Assembly: GCA_963931865.1 (NCBI GenBank)
Contig: OZ007509.1
Location: forward strand, 7,801,131-7,865,130
Length of the DNA: 64,000 nt
From: Axinella damicornis
Lineage: Eukaryota > Porifera > Demospongiae > Axinellida > Axinellidae
Direction: 5' to 3'
Shown here: positions 25,901-39,217 of the stretch, one piece after another
How positions within the stretch are numbered: the first letter of the stretch is position 1
Layout of the letters: each line of letters opens with the position of its first letter
Notes under the pieces: model-generated
The model's input: the letters and a program-made list of their open reading frames with translations, nothing else
What the model was told of the DNA's origin: nothing
Databases searched by the model: none
Program-made: the position numbers and the translations under genes

Positions 25901-28900
25901 TGTTCCTCATCCAATGCTGGAATACTAACGTCATCCCCGATTTAAGGGCATCCCTACCACTGAGGTTCAGAGGGAGCAAGAGGATACCAGTGAAGCCCTT
26001 CATCGTCAGTTAATCCGTGACAGGATGTGCATAAACGAACAAGTCTTTCATGATGTTAGCGCCTACAACGAGAACCTCCAGAGTGGGTGAACAACTGAGT
26101 GGAGCATGGCAGTGGCTAGGAAGGTGTTCTTGAAATCAAAACCAGACAGATATGGAAGTTTGAACGTCTACTAGCTCAGCAGCGCGAGACTGCAATAGGC
26201 CTTGACCCTGAGCAGGTGGTGAAGAGTCTGAGCAACAGGTTACTCACAACTGACGAGAAACAGGTTTTAGCACTCGGGCTGAACTTTGCCATAGCCCCCC
26301 GAGCACATCCCCACTTCAGAAATCATTGCTACCACTGAAACAGCGGCTAGATCGAAGACTAGACACCAACTCACCTGTAAAAATTGAGACTTGGCGTGAA
26401 CTCTGCTCTCTGCAAAGCAAGCTCCGCAAAGCAAAACCTCCGGCCCGAAACCTCAACTGTGAGTTGCACTCGGCAATGAAAATCAAGAGCCTGAGGCAAG
26501 ACGAGAACATTGTCATCCTCCTGGCAGACAAGGGCAATGCCACAGTTGTCATGGACAAGTTGCATTACCAAGACAAGATAAACAGCCTGCTCCTAGACCA
26601 AGGTACCTACTGAAGACTACAAAGATGCCAATGACAAGAGCACAGACGGTTTTCAGATCTTCTAACACCCTCTGATGGTCCCTTGTTCAAATAACTGCAC
26701 ACCAGAAGATGCGAGGTGTGGTTAATGAAGTTCCTTGCAAGGATTGTGAACGTGTCTACATGAGGAAATGGGTAGAATCCTACGTAAGAGGCCGACTAAA
26801 CACAAGGTGGTGGTAAGGAACGACAACCAGAACGTACAACAGCATAGCAGTCCATGCCTGGGACCAGCAACACCGGACAGACTGGGAGTCAACGAAGACC
26901 TTGACATCAGCTCCCTACTATTGGGAGAGAAGAGTATGAAAGGCCATCCACATCAACAACGTGGACAGTCAATGAACTTTCACTGTGGTCTGTACACTAT
27001 CATAGCATGGAAGCCGTTCATCCCCACCCTCACCCATCTCCCCTTTCACTCATTTCAGCGGTAGTTCTCTCACTTTTTTTTCGATGTATCGTATGGCCGG
27101 AAAATTTGGCGGGGAATTTAATTTGGTGGTTTGGTGGATTATGAACGCACCGCCAAATTAAATTCCGCCGATATTTTGTCATGACGAGCTAGCTCTCGCG
27201 CACGCACTCATAGTACTATAGTACCTCTGTCTCTGATCTGCCAGAAATAGCGAGCAAGCAGCTGATATCTTCCTGGGTACATGGCCGACAATGGTGCTCC
27301 ATCGCATCCCTGCTACTGCTTCATTACCAATCGCACGGCAGTTCCTCTCCCACACTCGCATCCCAGAGGTTTATGTAGACGTGGTACCTCGAACACAGCT
27401 CTCCACCGCAAACTCGCAGCTATACCGACACAAGACTTCAAGTAAACCACTGAGCGCTCCGCGGCCAACGCGGCCGTGCAGTTAGTATGACGTCATTCTC
27501 GCTCTGCAAATTTCCAAATCCGCCAAATTTTAATCCACCAAATGCAATTCACAGCTTTTTAGAGTCAATCCGCCAAATTTAATTCCTGCCAAATTTTCCG
27601 GCCATAAGGTATTTCCAATTTTCCTTTCCTCCCGTTTTATCCATATACCCGATGATGTCATTACCTGTATTAATGATGAAGATCCTCGGCTTGAAACATT
27701 TGGGGAAGTTATTGTTCCCTTGTTGATGTTACGAATTAGCATTCACAACATGTCTTTCGTTAAACAATGGATTACGGAGTAGGAATTATGCCAGCTAAGT
27801 ACTATGCTAGGTAGGAGATATGAAGCGGGGATTTGCACCATTGTGATCAGCACGGATGGAGCATTCCGATGATGTCCATTACGCTGTTGGTTGAATTTTG
27901 ACCCAAAATCATGGATGACGATAGCCTTTGGTCAAGTGCGATTTTGACAAAATTGCGACCAACAATATACTATTTATCACATCTGATTCATTGGATTGCT
28001 CCATTCATGCTAATCACAATGGTGCAAATCCCAGATGGCCATGGGTTATCAATCGAAGTGCTTTGTCTAGCACTCAAGGAAGGAGGCGACCGTGACTGTT
28101 TGCTGTGAGCGTGAAGAGAGAGAACAGATTGTTGGTCATGTACCCCGAGAGCTGTCTAAGAACGTTCAGCATTTCCCAATGTCGAGGCACAGGGGACGAG
28201 TGCTAGTGACATGTCACCGTCGAAATCTTTCATGACAGTAAATGGCTTTGACAGTTTCCTACTGTTTTGTCGGGATGATTATGATGGCAGGGCTGAAGCA
28301 AAACTTCAAGCTTCTTTGTGCATACACGGTGCTCCAATCCATTTCCTTGCTTCCTTGTTCATGCTGAGTTTAATAAAAACTGTCTTTGATTAGTGGCCAC
28401 CCTCAAATAGTAGCCTCAGTAAATCGCATGATGAAATGAATATTAGCCGTGGTGTTTTATCATGGAAATATGGTACTTAGTTTCTGGAGAGTGAAGACTG
28501 CTATTAACTCACAACAGCAGTGCAAGCCTAATTATGAAGGTGCAATAACTTTATGGACATACAACGTTGGAGTCGTTTCTACACACAAACAAAGTCCCAG
28601 TAGGTCCATCAACGTGAATAACATATAGTATGCAAACACGTTAATTGTGTGCATTTACGCACTACACAGCCCAAAGAGTTAATTGTGCACACTAATTCAC
28701 TGTGCAACCCAAAGTGAGAATTTATGCCCAACGCTATAGCAGACCACATCACAAATATGGTACACCATCCGACACCCTCCGTGCACACCCACCATGAGTG
28801 CTGTCATCTTTTCTGTGCCAGGAGGCCTCCGTCTCAAGTATCCACCTGGGAAAGAGAATGAAGACACTATATACACTATACAGAAACACATTGCTGCCCT

Positions 28901-31900
28901 CGTCCCACAGGTTGGGTTGGAAGAACTTCCAACTAATTTCCTAGCAATTTACTAGGAGCATGATTGTATTTTTGCCAAGAGATAAAGTTTCACCATTTTT
29001 GCCGCCTGCTACACATGGTGAAAATGGAGCTACAAGTCTACATACACTGTAAGCTAAATGAGACGTCAAGGTCTGTCAGCAGTGTAACAAGAATTCTGCA
29101 GCAGCTAAACAATTGTCCTATTCTTAGGTACGCGTGAGAAAAAACTTGGAGCTTGACAGATACAGACAGTGTATTTCTCTAGTAATCTAAGGCCTATACT
29201 TTCATACGCAGTCATACCAGAAATCCTTGGCCCCCACATAGCTAGTCTAAGACACTGCGTGGAAACACAGGGGATTACCCCACAGCCATAAACCAGCCAT
29301 TTGCTGCATCCACAAAGCATAATGTGAATTACTAGTTACATAATAGTGTATAGTGGTTTATATACATAGTTCGTTCACAGTCTTTGCATGGAGGATACTC
29401 TTCAGGATGCATTGAAAGCGCAATGCAGCCTTCTCCCATGCAGAAAAGCAGTAGAACGACTTTGCATTATGTCATACAAAATAAAAGTGCATGTGATCTT
29501 GTCCTAACCCCCCTGAAAGCTAAGTATTCAACATGGCAGCTGCTCCAACGTACCTTGAACAAGTACCATCATTATCCCAATGAACAGGAACATTCTTCCT
29601 TGCTGCATGCTACATAGAAATGGAAACACATACACCAGGTTACAGCATACAAATTGTCCACCACCAAGACATAACAAGACGCCTTTTTTGAAAAATTGTC
29701 TTGGCGGTTTGCTTGCAAGACTGATACAAGTGTTGGACACTAATGACTGATGGTTTAACAAGATTTGCTCGGTAGCTAGCTATAGTTCTGAGATTAGTTC
29801 TTGGCGCATGCTACCGTACTAATGAAAGACTTTACAGTGTGTCAACAGGCATTGTTGCACCAATAGACACATATATATGATGGACAAACTTCAATGAAAG
29901 GCGCACTGGTCATATCTTTGATTTGGACTGAAAAAGTATACGCGAGCACACAGACAAAGTGGCTTGAAGAGAAGACTTAGACTAAATTTGTCAATGGAGG
30001 AATATTGATGCATTGTAGTCTACGAGCATCTAGCTAACTACACGTTGCCTACGTGTCTGCAATATTGGCTGGGCCTCCAACTGGCCAGGGAGGGGTCATG
30101 TTGTACAATTTGCCGAGCTCCAGCCGACGCCATGGGTGACCATCAAGTGGGTTGTGGTGGTAACGGAGACAGAATTCATAGGCACAGGGATGCAGTTTTC
30201 TCAGCAGCTCAGTCGGCTGCTCTTGCGCCCCGGAAAGAAGTGCCCAGTTTGATCCCCGGTTCCAGTAGCCGTCCGGCCGATGTGTATCTCCCAAACTGGA
30301 CGAGGGGCCAACCAGCAGCTCTGGAGGTAACGGTCATCTCTCCTCTGCAGCAGCTCACCTTGCAAGGGGCTGCTTCCACGCAAGGCCACGCCCTGTCAGT
30401 TGGTGCAACAAGGAAAAATGCCGCCCACGCTGATCCCTGCCATGATGTGGGGGTAACCTTCATTCCCCTAGTGGTGGAGACTCTGGGGGGCTGGAGCAAT
30501 GAGGCCGCTCGCACCATCTCTAACATTGGCTGCCTTTTGGGACAACGGTCTGGGACAGACCCTGCCATCTCCACCCGCCACTTGTTCCAGAGACTAGCCA
30601 TTGGCTTGTGGAAAGGAAACGCTACATTGGGGGTGCGCCGCCTCCCAGTTAACTCTCCCAGGGTGGACGGGGTCGTGTAAACTGTTCTCTTTTTATTTTC
30701 CTGTTCCTATTTTTGGCCATTTGTAAACTTTCACTGATTATTTTTACAGTAAAAAAAAAAAGAAGTATCCTATGGGTACTGTTTACGAAACCAATCAGCA
30801 ATAATTAATATTCCTGTGCTGCGTCACACTGATGAGCACCAAGAGTGCGAAACAGCTGTCACTTCCGATGTCAGCCTCTCAGTAAGCATAACTCTACAAA
30901 AGGTTCATACCTGTCTTTGGGCCAATTGTATGCTCGAAGAAGCACTATGGAGGCCCAGTGCTTTCTTAGGGCATGCCTTTGGCACGTTGCAGTATATTCT
31001 ATACTAAGAAGGTCCGTGCACTTTTCGGCCAAACTGCTTTCAGGTTTACATCCAAGCTGGAACTTGAAACAGCAGGAAAATGGGGGTGGAGATTTCAGAT
31101 TCCTTGCCCCGCAGAAAGCCGAAATCCGAGATAGAATTCAGGTTTTACATTTCAGATTCCTTGCCCGGCAGAAAGCCGAAATCCGTGACAGAATTCGGGT
31201 TTAAGATTTCAGATTCCTTGCCCGACAGAAAGCGGAAATCCAATATATAGACTTCAGGCTCCTTGCTTCACAGGAAGCCGAAGCCCAAGACCGAATTTAG
31301 GTTTTGGCTTTCATATCGCTCTGCTCTTCAGAAAGCCGAAAATCTAGTCCTGGTTTTCTGATGCGTGACTCCACCAAGGCCGGTCGCCATTTTGCGCATG
31401 CGTAGAACTGTTGTAGCCGCACGATCACATTTTTTCCGCGCGCGTACAAGATGGAGTGTCAGTAGGTGGAGCTGGTGCACGAACAAGAGGCCTTCGTAGT
31501 CCCCATCGGGGACCTCTTGGTAAGTACACTGGAGCGACTCACTGCACTTGTGTATTTGGATGCCTCTCTGATGGGCTCACGTAACAACTTTTATACGGTA
31601 TTATTAAATGATTGGGCTTCGAATTCATGAGTTTTGCAGCAAAGTGGTGTAGTTGGTAATCTTCAATTGTGTCTGTTAACTTCCCACGTTGCTGACTACC
31701 AGGCAAGCCTGCCATTTCAGCTGCATGTCTGTATACACTTTCATCCAACAGGTGGAATTTGTTGCAGCCATGTTTGAGTTGGATGCTGCTGCACCTCTGT
31801 GGTTGGTGAAACAGTCGGGCAATGTGGCGGTTACCCCACGGGATGGCATGTTTGCTGGCCCCCTGGTCACTCCTGGGGCAACCTATGAGGTTAGGGGGAA

Positions 31901-34900
31901 GGGGACACGCAAGCCGTCACCACCTGCTGCAGTGCTATTCGGGGGCAAGGGAACCGCCTCTCCATTTGGAGCCTACTGCACGCCCACTACTTCCTACATT
32001 GCATCCCAGCGCCCACCAGTCAGTAGTAAAGTGCAGAAGGGCATTTGGCGCAAAACTATAATTGTGGTGCCAAGAAAGGTACCGGATCAAGCAAGTCAAA
32101 TCCTCATGTGGATTACAAAGTTGTCACCCAAGTTGTTGTTAAGCCTGATGAAACCAAATGTACGCTAAAAGCTGTGGCTGAAATGGTGAAGGAGCAGCTG
32201 TCGTTCAATGTCCTTCTTTTGGATAGCAAATGCTTTCTGCTCCTTGACAACGATAGCACTAATGGGGTGGAATTCTGGAAGTCAACCTGGAAAGTGCTGG
32301 CAGCAAACCGCTTGACTTACACCAGGTTGACAGGGAGGACATCACCTGAAAAACCAACCATTGATCTCACCGAAGGTGACAGTGACAGTAACCCCTTCAC
32401 CCAAAAGACCAAGAGTAGAATCGTGCAAATGTTCATCTGTCCTGACCAAGCTGAATGAGGTGGCCAAGGGTGTGGAAGCAGTGCAAAGGGTCACCAACTT
32501 CCTCTCAAACCTTCAGCAGGCGTTCAATTGTGTGATATGCAGGGTGCTCCCTGTTGTGAGAGGGTCATCTGGTGCCAGTCATGTGTGGATGCATGGCTTA
32601 GTTTACACGAAAGCAGCCCCCACTGCTCCTGCACAACTGGCATCACGTCTAGGTTTGCCCTGCGAGGAATGGGGGACTCATCATATGCCTTAAATCCTCG
32701 GTGGGTAGCAAGGAGGAACCGCATTCTGTGCCTAGCCCTCCACCTGTGCATACCTCCAATGACTATTCGGATACCAGTGACTTGGAGGATCTTCCCACTT
32801 TCAGGGGCATCTCTAACTGACAGTCTCCATGTAAGCCACAACTTCATATGTAGCTTGCCCCCAGATATCACATTCGGATACTCCAGAGGATCTTCCACCT
32901 TCAGGGACCTCTCTAACTGACAGTCTCCATGTAAGCAGTTAACCGCTTTTTTTCCCCCGTATATAGCTTGCCTAGATATCATATTCGGATACCAGTGACT
33001 TGGAGGATCGTCCCACCTTCAGGGGCCATATTCCTCATTTAAAGCCATCTGTTACATTGGTATCATATTTTTGTAAGTCCCTCACTGTCACATGAACTTT
33101 CTCTATAATTGTTGCAACATCACATGAACTTTCTCTATAATTATTTGGGGGTGGGGCCTACTCTAATGAACCACTTTAAATGGAGTCAGGGGTTTAATAG
33201 TAGATACCAGGTGTAGTGTAATGTGCATACCTGCGTTGTAGCAGTGATGTAATGGTTTTATCGTCTGCATTACATCATGCCTGTATCACATGTGTATGTA
33301 ACTGTGTGGCTATGTTCTATGAAGTAGGCTAAAAGTACCAGGTCTCAATTGACTCGTGAGGTGTTTCTAAGAAGAACATGACATGGTGGCAGCGGTGCTG
33401 GGATCAGTCTTACGCCAGAGGAAAAGCCAGAACAGCCAACGAGGGTGCAGTTACGATCGTTGACAGTCAAGCACATGGCAGCAACATTTCAAGTGGTGGC
33501 TCCCAAGCCGTTCAACTTCAGCCGTCCTGAAGAGTGGACAAAGTGGAGCCATCGATTTGAGTGGCTTCGAAAGGCATCCGGGCTGGATGAAAAGGACGAC
33601 AAAGCCCAAGTCAACATGCTCGTATACTCCATGGGGGACAAAGCCGACGATATCTTTGAGCGTGTCCGGTTCACTTGCGCAGACAGGAGGAAGGAGAGCC
33701 CACAGACACATTTATCACGTCACTCTGTTCCCTAGCCGAGCACTGTGGCTATGGCAATCTGCACAATGAAATGATCCGGGACAGAATCATTGTGGGAATA
33801 TGCAACTCGCAGCTGTCAGAGAAACTGCAGTTGGACTCGGGATTGACTCTGGAGAAAGCTGTCACTCACATACTTCAATCAGAAATCATTAAACAGCAAT
33901 TGACAGCAACAGCGGAGGTGCTAAGCAGGATAGTCCTGTCGGTGCAGTTCAAAGAGCAAAGAGTGAAGGTGCAGTTCAAAGAGCAAAGAGAAGGTGCAGT
34001 TCAAAGAGCAAAGAGAAGGTGCAGTTCAAAGAGCAAAGAGAAGTAGACAGCCATACAGGGGCTCGGGCAGACAGAACAGTGGTGCCACTCTCCAGAAACA
34101 GCCTAGAAACAGCCTGGAAGCAGCTCAGCCTGTACCAGGTGTGGCACTCCGTCAGCATTGCCCTGCAAAGGAGGCTACATGCCGTAAGTGCAACAAGAAG
34201 GGTCGGACACTCTTAGGCGGCGTGTAGGTCCACAGTGAAGGTGGGCGGAGTACAAAGCCAAGGTGAGCGGAGTCTCGGGGATGCCTTTATGGGAGCTGCG
34301 GAGCCAACCTCACAAACTTCCAATCCTTGGGTTGTGCCTCTCCAACTGAATGGCAGGCCTGTTGACTTGCATTGACACAGGCGCAGAGGACACAGGCGCA
34401 GAGGACACAGGCGCAGAGGACACAGGCGCAGAGGTCACTGTCATCTCCGAGCAGACATATGAGAGAGCAGGACATCCTCCACTGAGAGAGCAGACCATAT
34501 GAGAGAGCAAGACGCCCTCGTCCAGCTCTAGCTTCTTCAATCGACAGCCATGGCAGTACTTTGGGGTCGAAAATGGTAGCTACAGCACTAGCTAGTGCAT
34601 TGACCCCCTGGATACAGCACTAGCTAGTGCATTGACCCCCTGGATACAGCACTAGCTAGTGCACTGACCCCCTGGCTACAGCACTAGCTAGTGCACTGAC
34701 CCCCTGGCTACAGCACTAGCTAGTGCACTGACCCCCTGGCTACAGCACTAGCTAGTGCACTGACCCCCTGGCTACAGCACTAGCTAGTGCACTGACCCCC
34801 TGGCTACAGCACTGGCTAGTGCACTGACCCCCTGGCTACAGCACTAGCTAGTGCATTGACCCCCTGGCTACAGCACTAGCTAGTGCACTGACCCCCTGGC

Positions 34901-37900
34901 TACAGCACTAGCTAGTGCACTGACCCCCTGGCTACAGCACTAGCTAGTGCACTGACCCCCTGGCTACAGCACTAGCTAGTGCACTGACCCCCTGGCTACA
35001 GCACTAGCTAGTGCACTGACCCCCTGGCTACAGCACTAGCTAGTGCACTGACCCCCTGGCTACAGCACTAGCTAGTGCATTGACCCCCTGGATACAGCAC
35101 TAGCTAGTGCACTGACCCCTGGCTACAGCACTAGCTAGTGCACTGACCCCTGGCTACAGCACTAGCTAGTGCACTGACCCCCTGGCTACAGCACTAGCTA
35201 GTGCACTGACCCCCTGGCTACAGCACTAGCTAGTGCACTGACCCCCTGGCTACAGCACTAGCTAGTGCACTGACCCCCTGGCTACAGCACTGGCTAGTGC
35301 ACTGACCCCCTGGCTACAGCACTGGCTAGTGCACTGACCCCCTGGCTACAGCACTAGCTAGTGCACTGACCCCTGGCTACAGCACTAGCTAGTGCACTGA
35401 CCCCCTGGCTACAGCACTAGCTAGTGCACTGACCCCCTGGCTACAGCACTAGCTAGTGCACTGACCCCCTGGCTACAGCACTAGCTAGTGCACTGACCCC
35501 CTGGCTACAGCACTAGCTAGTGCACTGACCCCCTGGCTACAGCACTAGCTAGTGCACTGACCCCCTGGCTACAGCACTAGCTAGTGCACTGACCCCTGGC
35601 TACAGCACTAGCTAGTGCACTGACCCCCTGGCTACAGCACTAGCTAGTGCACTGACCCCCTGGCTACAGCACTAGCTAGTGCACTGACCCCCTGGCTACA
35701 GCACTAGCTAGTGCACTGACCCCTGGCTAGTGTACCAGCACCCTTGCTAATGCACAGGTCTCCTTCGTACTTTTATCTCGGAATGGGTTACGTGAGTACA
35801 AGGGTAATCTCTGACCTGGTATAGTTGAACCTCTGGTGTACTAGGAAGGTAAGGGAGTACTCCAGCCCAGAGAAGAGGAAGAGGTAGATAAAGTAGGCCA
35901 CACTCATCACACGAAGGTTACGTAGTTCTGAAGAGGAGACACACACAACATACTGTAACATACGTAAACAGAGTGACAGCTTAGCAGCACAAGTAAATCA
36001 ATTAGTTTCATAGACGCAGAAAATGAGCGGGTGCCAGTCGCCTGATGTTATTTCCTGCCTTAGAGGGAAGAGAAGTTTGAACTCGTTGGACAATTGAGAA
36101 TGAATTGTTAGCTAGCCCTTTGTGAGCCAGCATTGAGTGAATCTTTCGCACTGATGTGAAGGCCTGGACCTAGAGCTAAAATATCTACCTAAGAGTAGGA
36201 GCCGCATCCAGGCCCTCCCTAAGGGAAGACAAAGTGTCTCACATATATCCTTCAAGATATAGGCTATAGGCACATGCACCTAATAACTACCATACTTTCA
36301 CAAGTAACTGGGTTTGAACAGATGGCAATTTGATTTCCTGCTCAGTCAGGAAATTAAGTCATACCATGGATCTCAGGTACCTTGGTTTACTGCATCTACA
36401 CTAGGGTTAGTCAGCTTTGGCAGTAACCTCTACATTTTATAGTCAGAGCCACATCATAGAGTGTTTTCATGTGATGTACGGTTTACGTCATCAGACTTTC
36501 GGTGTGTGTACACGTTGAATGGAGATTTGGTAGATACATGATGCAGACAGCTAATGGACTTACTTCACAATGCTCAATATCACTCACCACTTGGTACATG
36601 TTATTATGTGAGAAGCAAGTACGTACACTGCAATTGCAGACTTCAACGTACAACTCCTATCACTATATAGCAAACACTCTATACCATTGACATACATACA
36701 AATACCCTCTCTACATAGTTACCTTTCTGCCCTATTCTTACAACAGCATCATACTTGAACAGAGACACAGGGTTGACAAGATAAAGAGTTCCCTGGATGC
36801 CACTCCCCAAAGACGTTGCCTATTGAGTGACAAGATCACAAGAGATTAGCCACATTTTCATAGCCTCGTTCTCAGGCCCCGCCCAGCTTTTCATCGCTGG
36901 CAGAACCGAAGCGGCGCACGGGCCTGGGAACGAGGCTAACATTTTCATAGTCATTGAAATAACTTTGAGGTAAAGAATCTGAGTTAGTGAATCATAATTA
37001 TGCTCCTGGTAATAGTCCACAAAATATTGTAATCTGGGCTTGATTTTCAGTTTTGTTGTTCTCGGTCCCAGACCCAAACCAACCCCAAGCGATCCGTGCT
37101 GGGGTTGGTTTTTGGGTCGGGGGCCGAGACCATAGATTAATTCGTATGTACGTCCCTTAGGCAATACAGAAATACTCGAGTTGAAATATATTGTGTATTT
37201 CCAAGCTGTTCAGTTCCCACTTCTAGCATTGTTTGGCTTGTGGTCATTCTGTATCCGATGCAACGAGGGAAATTGTCTTCGTGTAACATTGGTGAACTCC
37301 TAGGAAAGCACACAAATATTCTGACTACACTGCAATGACCATCACTGTCCATGCACTGACGCTTTCGTTACAATTTACACAAACTCATATTATTCATGGC
37401 GGAATTGATTTGACCAATATAAAAGATATGATGTCATGTGGGCAATGTCAATGATGTCTTGTAGGTGCACATTAATTGGAGCAAGCTGTAAGTATGAGCT
37501 GGTGGATGTACGTATCAGAGTCAGCCGAAGTATCCAGAAGGTGAGAGTAAAGCATGGCACGGTACGATATCATTCTGAAAAGACTGTTACAGTGTAGCTA
37601 GTGCCCTACCAGAAGTGCGGTTGACTCTCCAACAAAACATAATCTTGATATCAGCTAGATATATTGCCTAGCCTCGTTCCCAGGCCCCGTCTCGGGCCTG
37701 GGAACGAGGCTAGATATTGCCAGAATGCACATAACGAATTGGTTTATTCAAGGGTTACATTTTATGCATCCATACCACTCAAGCCAACATGTGTTCCCAC
37801 TCCTTACCCTTCTCTCCGGAGGTAGTGATTCCCGGAACAGAGCTGCCACAAACAGTATATCAATAACGGCAAGGGAGAGGGCAAATATGGCAGGGTACTG

Positions 37901-39143
37901 GAAGGTGGTGAAAGAGCCCACCGCACCACTCTGCTTGCCCAAGATGGAGAACATAGCTCCTATCATAGGCCCAAAGATGAACCCAAGGGAGAATGCCACA
38001 CCAATCAAGGCCTGTGTGTGCATGTGTGCACGTGTTTGTGTGTGTACATACATGTGTGTGTGTGTGCATGTGTGTGAACGTGTACATGTATGTGTGCGTA
38101 CATGCGTGGGTGCAAGAAAGGGGTCAATGTACGTGTCTCCTTCCTTCATGGCAATGGTGTGTGTGTGCATGTGTGTGAACGTGTACATGTATGTGTGCGG
38201 ACATGCGTGGGTGCAAGAAAGGGGTCAATGTACGTGTCTCCCTTCCTTCATGGCAATGGTGTTAGCATGGCCCACAACAGTTCACTCTTCAGAGGTCTCA
38301 CAATATGTATCTGGTCTCCCTCACTAAATATGCACGTGTCTAGGTACGTAGCGCATTGCTCTGGTACACCGACAACCTTGTGCAATAGTATCTCTGGCTA
38401 AGAGCATTAGTACTGGGTCTGGGCTGGGCTACTAGGCGCTACAATAAGTAAGTACAAAGGTCACAGAGTATGAAGATCAGAGGTCTCACGCACGTCTCTA
38501 GTCTAATCCTGCCCACCAAACACCCACATCCGTTACTCATACATGACCATGGAGAGATCGTCTGGCTACTGGATGATATTGTGAGCCCTAGCTGCAATGG
38601 TGCATCAAGCTCTATAGCAGGTCAACTTTACTTCATTACTAGCTTCGTCCAAATCTGAATGTGCAGCTATAAGCGGCCCATCAGCCTAGCCTCGTTCCCA
38701 GGGAATGAGGGTACCCATCACCCCCACTTAGTCTGGCTAAGAGGCAATCCAGTGGTAAGTTTAGCTCTGGGTTCCCCATACCATTCTGTGCTTCCTAACT
38801 GTCACACACACAAGAAAAGAAACTGCTCCTGCCTGTTATACCATACTGTTAGGGAGCGGCCTTGGACCGAGGCCTAGAGGAATTGAACCCCACCTTCTGC
38901 TTACCATTCCCTTGGATCTCTTCTCTGGGGAAGTGACATCCGTCACTATGGTTGTGCTCAGGCTGACATTGCCTTTGAACAGACCACCCACAATCCTGGC
39001 TACCACAAACAAAATGAAGCTGTGCGATACTGCCCAGAGGGCGTAGGAGAAGGCCACCCCTATCTGTAGGTTGTGTTCAGAATGTGCATGCATGTGTGTG
39101 CGTGTGTGCGTGTGTAAGTGTGATGTGTATGGTTGAATGTGTG

Positions 39144-39217
<74 letters not shown>

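Larger units (their letters stand above)
33445..34560 (+). mobile_element. LTR-retrotransposon Gag/protease fossil
   Basis: A Gag-like region ([20 protein letters not shown], then [19 protein letters not shown]) resembles the Gag of Ty3/gypsy-type elements. A frame change lies near 33690. A zinc-knuckle remnant [15 protein letters not shown] is at about 34160-34200. A retropepsin-like motif IDTGAE is at 34371-34388 with [15 protein letters not shown] following. Reverse transcriptase and integrase are absent; the minisatellite follows at once. TGGTGGCAGCGGTGCTGGGA at 33384 resembles a primer-binding site, but no LTR pair was found. Non-functional and antisense in MFSD10 intron 7. Confidence 0.7.

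Noticed and set aside
30049..30601. Reverse-strand ORFs opposite the endonuclease-like frame
   Set aside because: They are shadows of the plus-strand retroelement frame, which has family motifs and a 3' A-run.
34577..35735. Regular repeat array as a CRISPR
   Set aside because: Units are contiguous, with no unique spacers and no cas genes, in a eukaryotic intron.
36820..37164. 114-codon minus-strand ORF
   Set aside because: It is made of two fold-back MITEs and the edge of MFSD10 exon 6.
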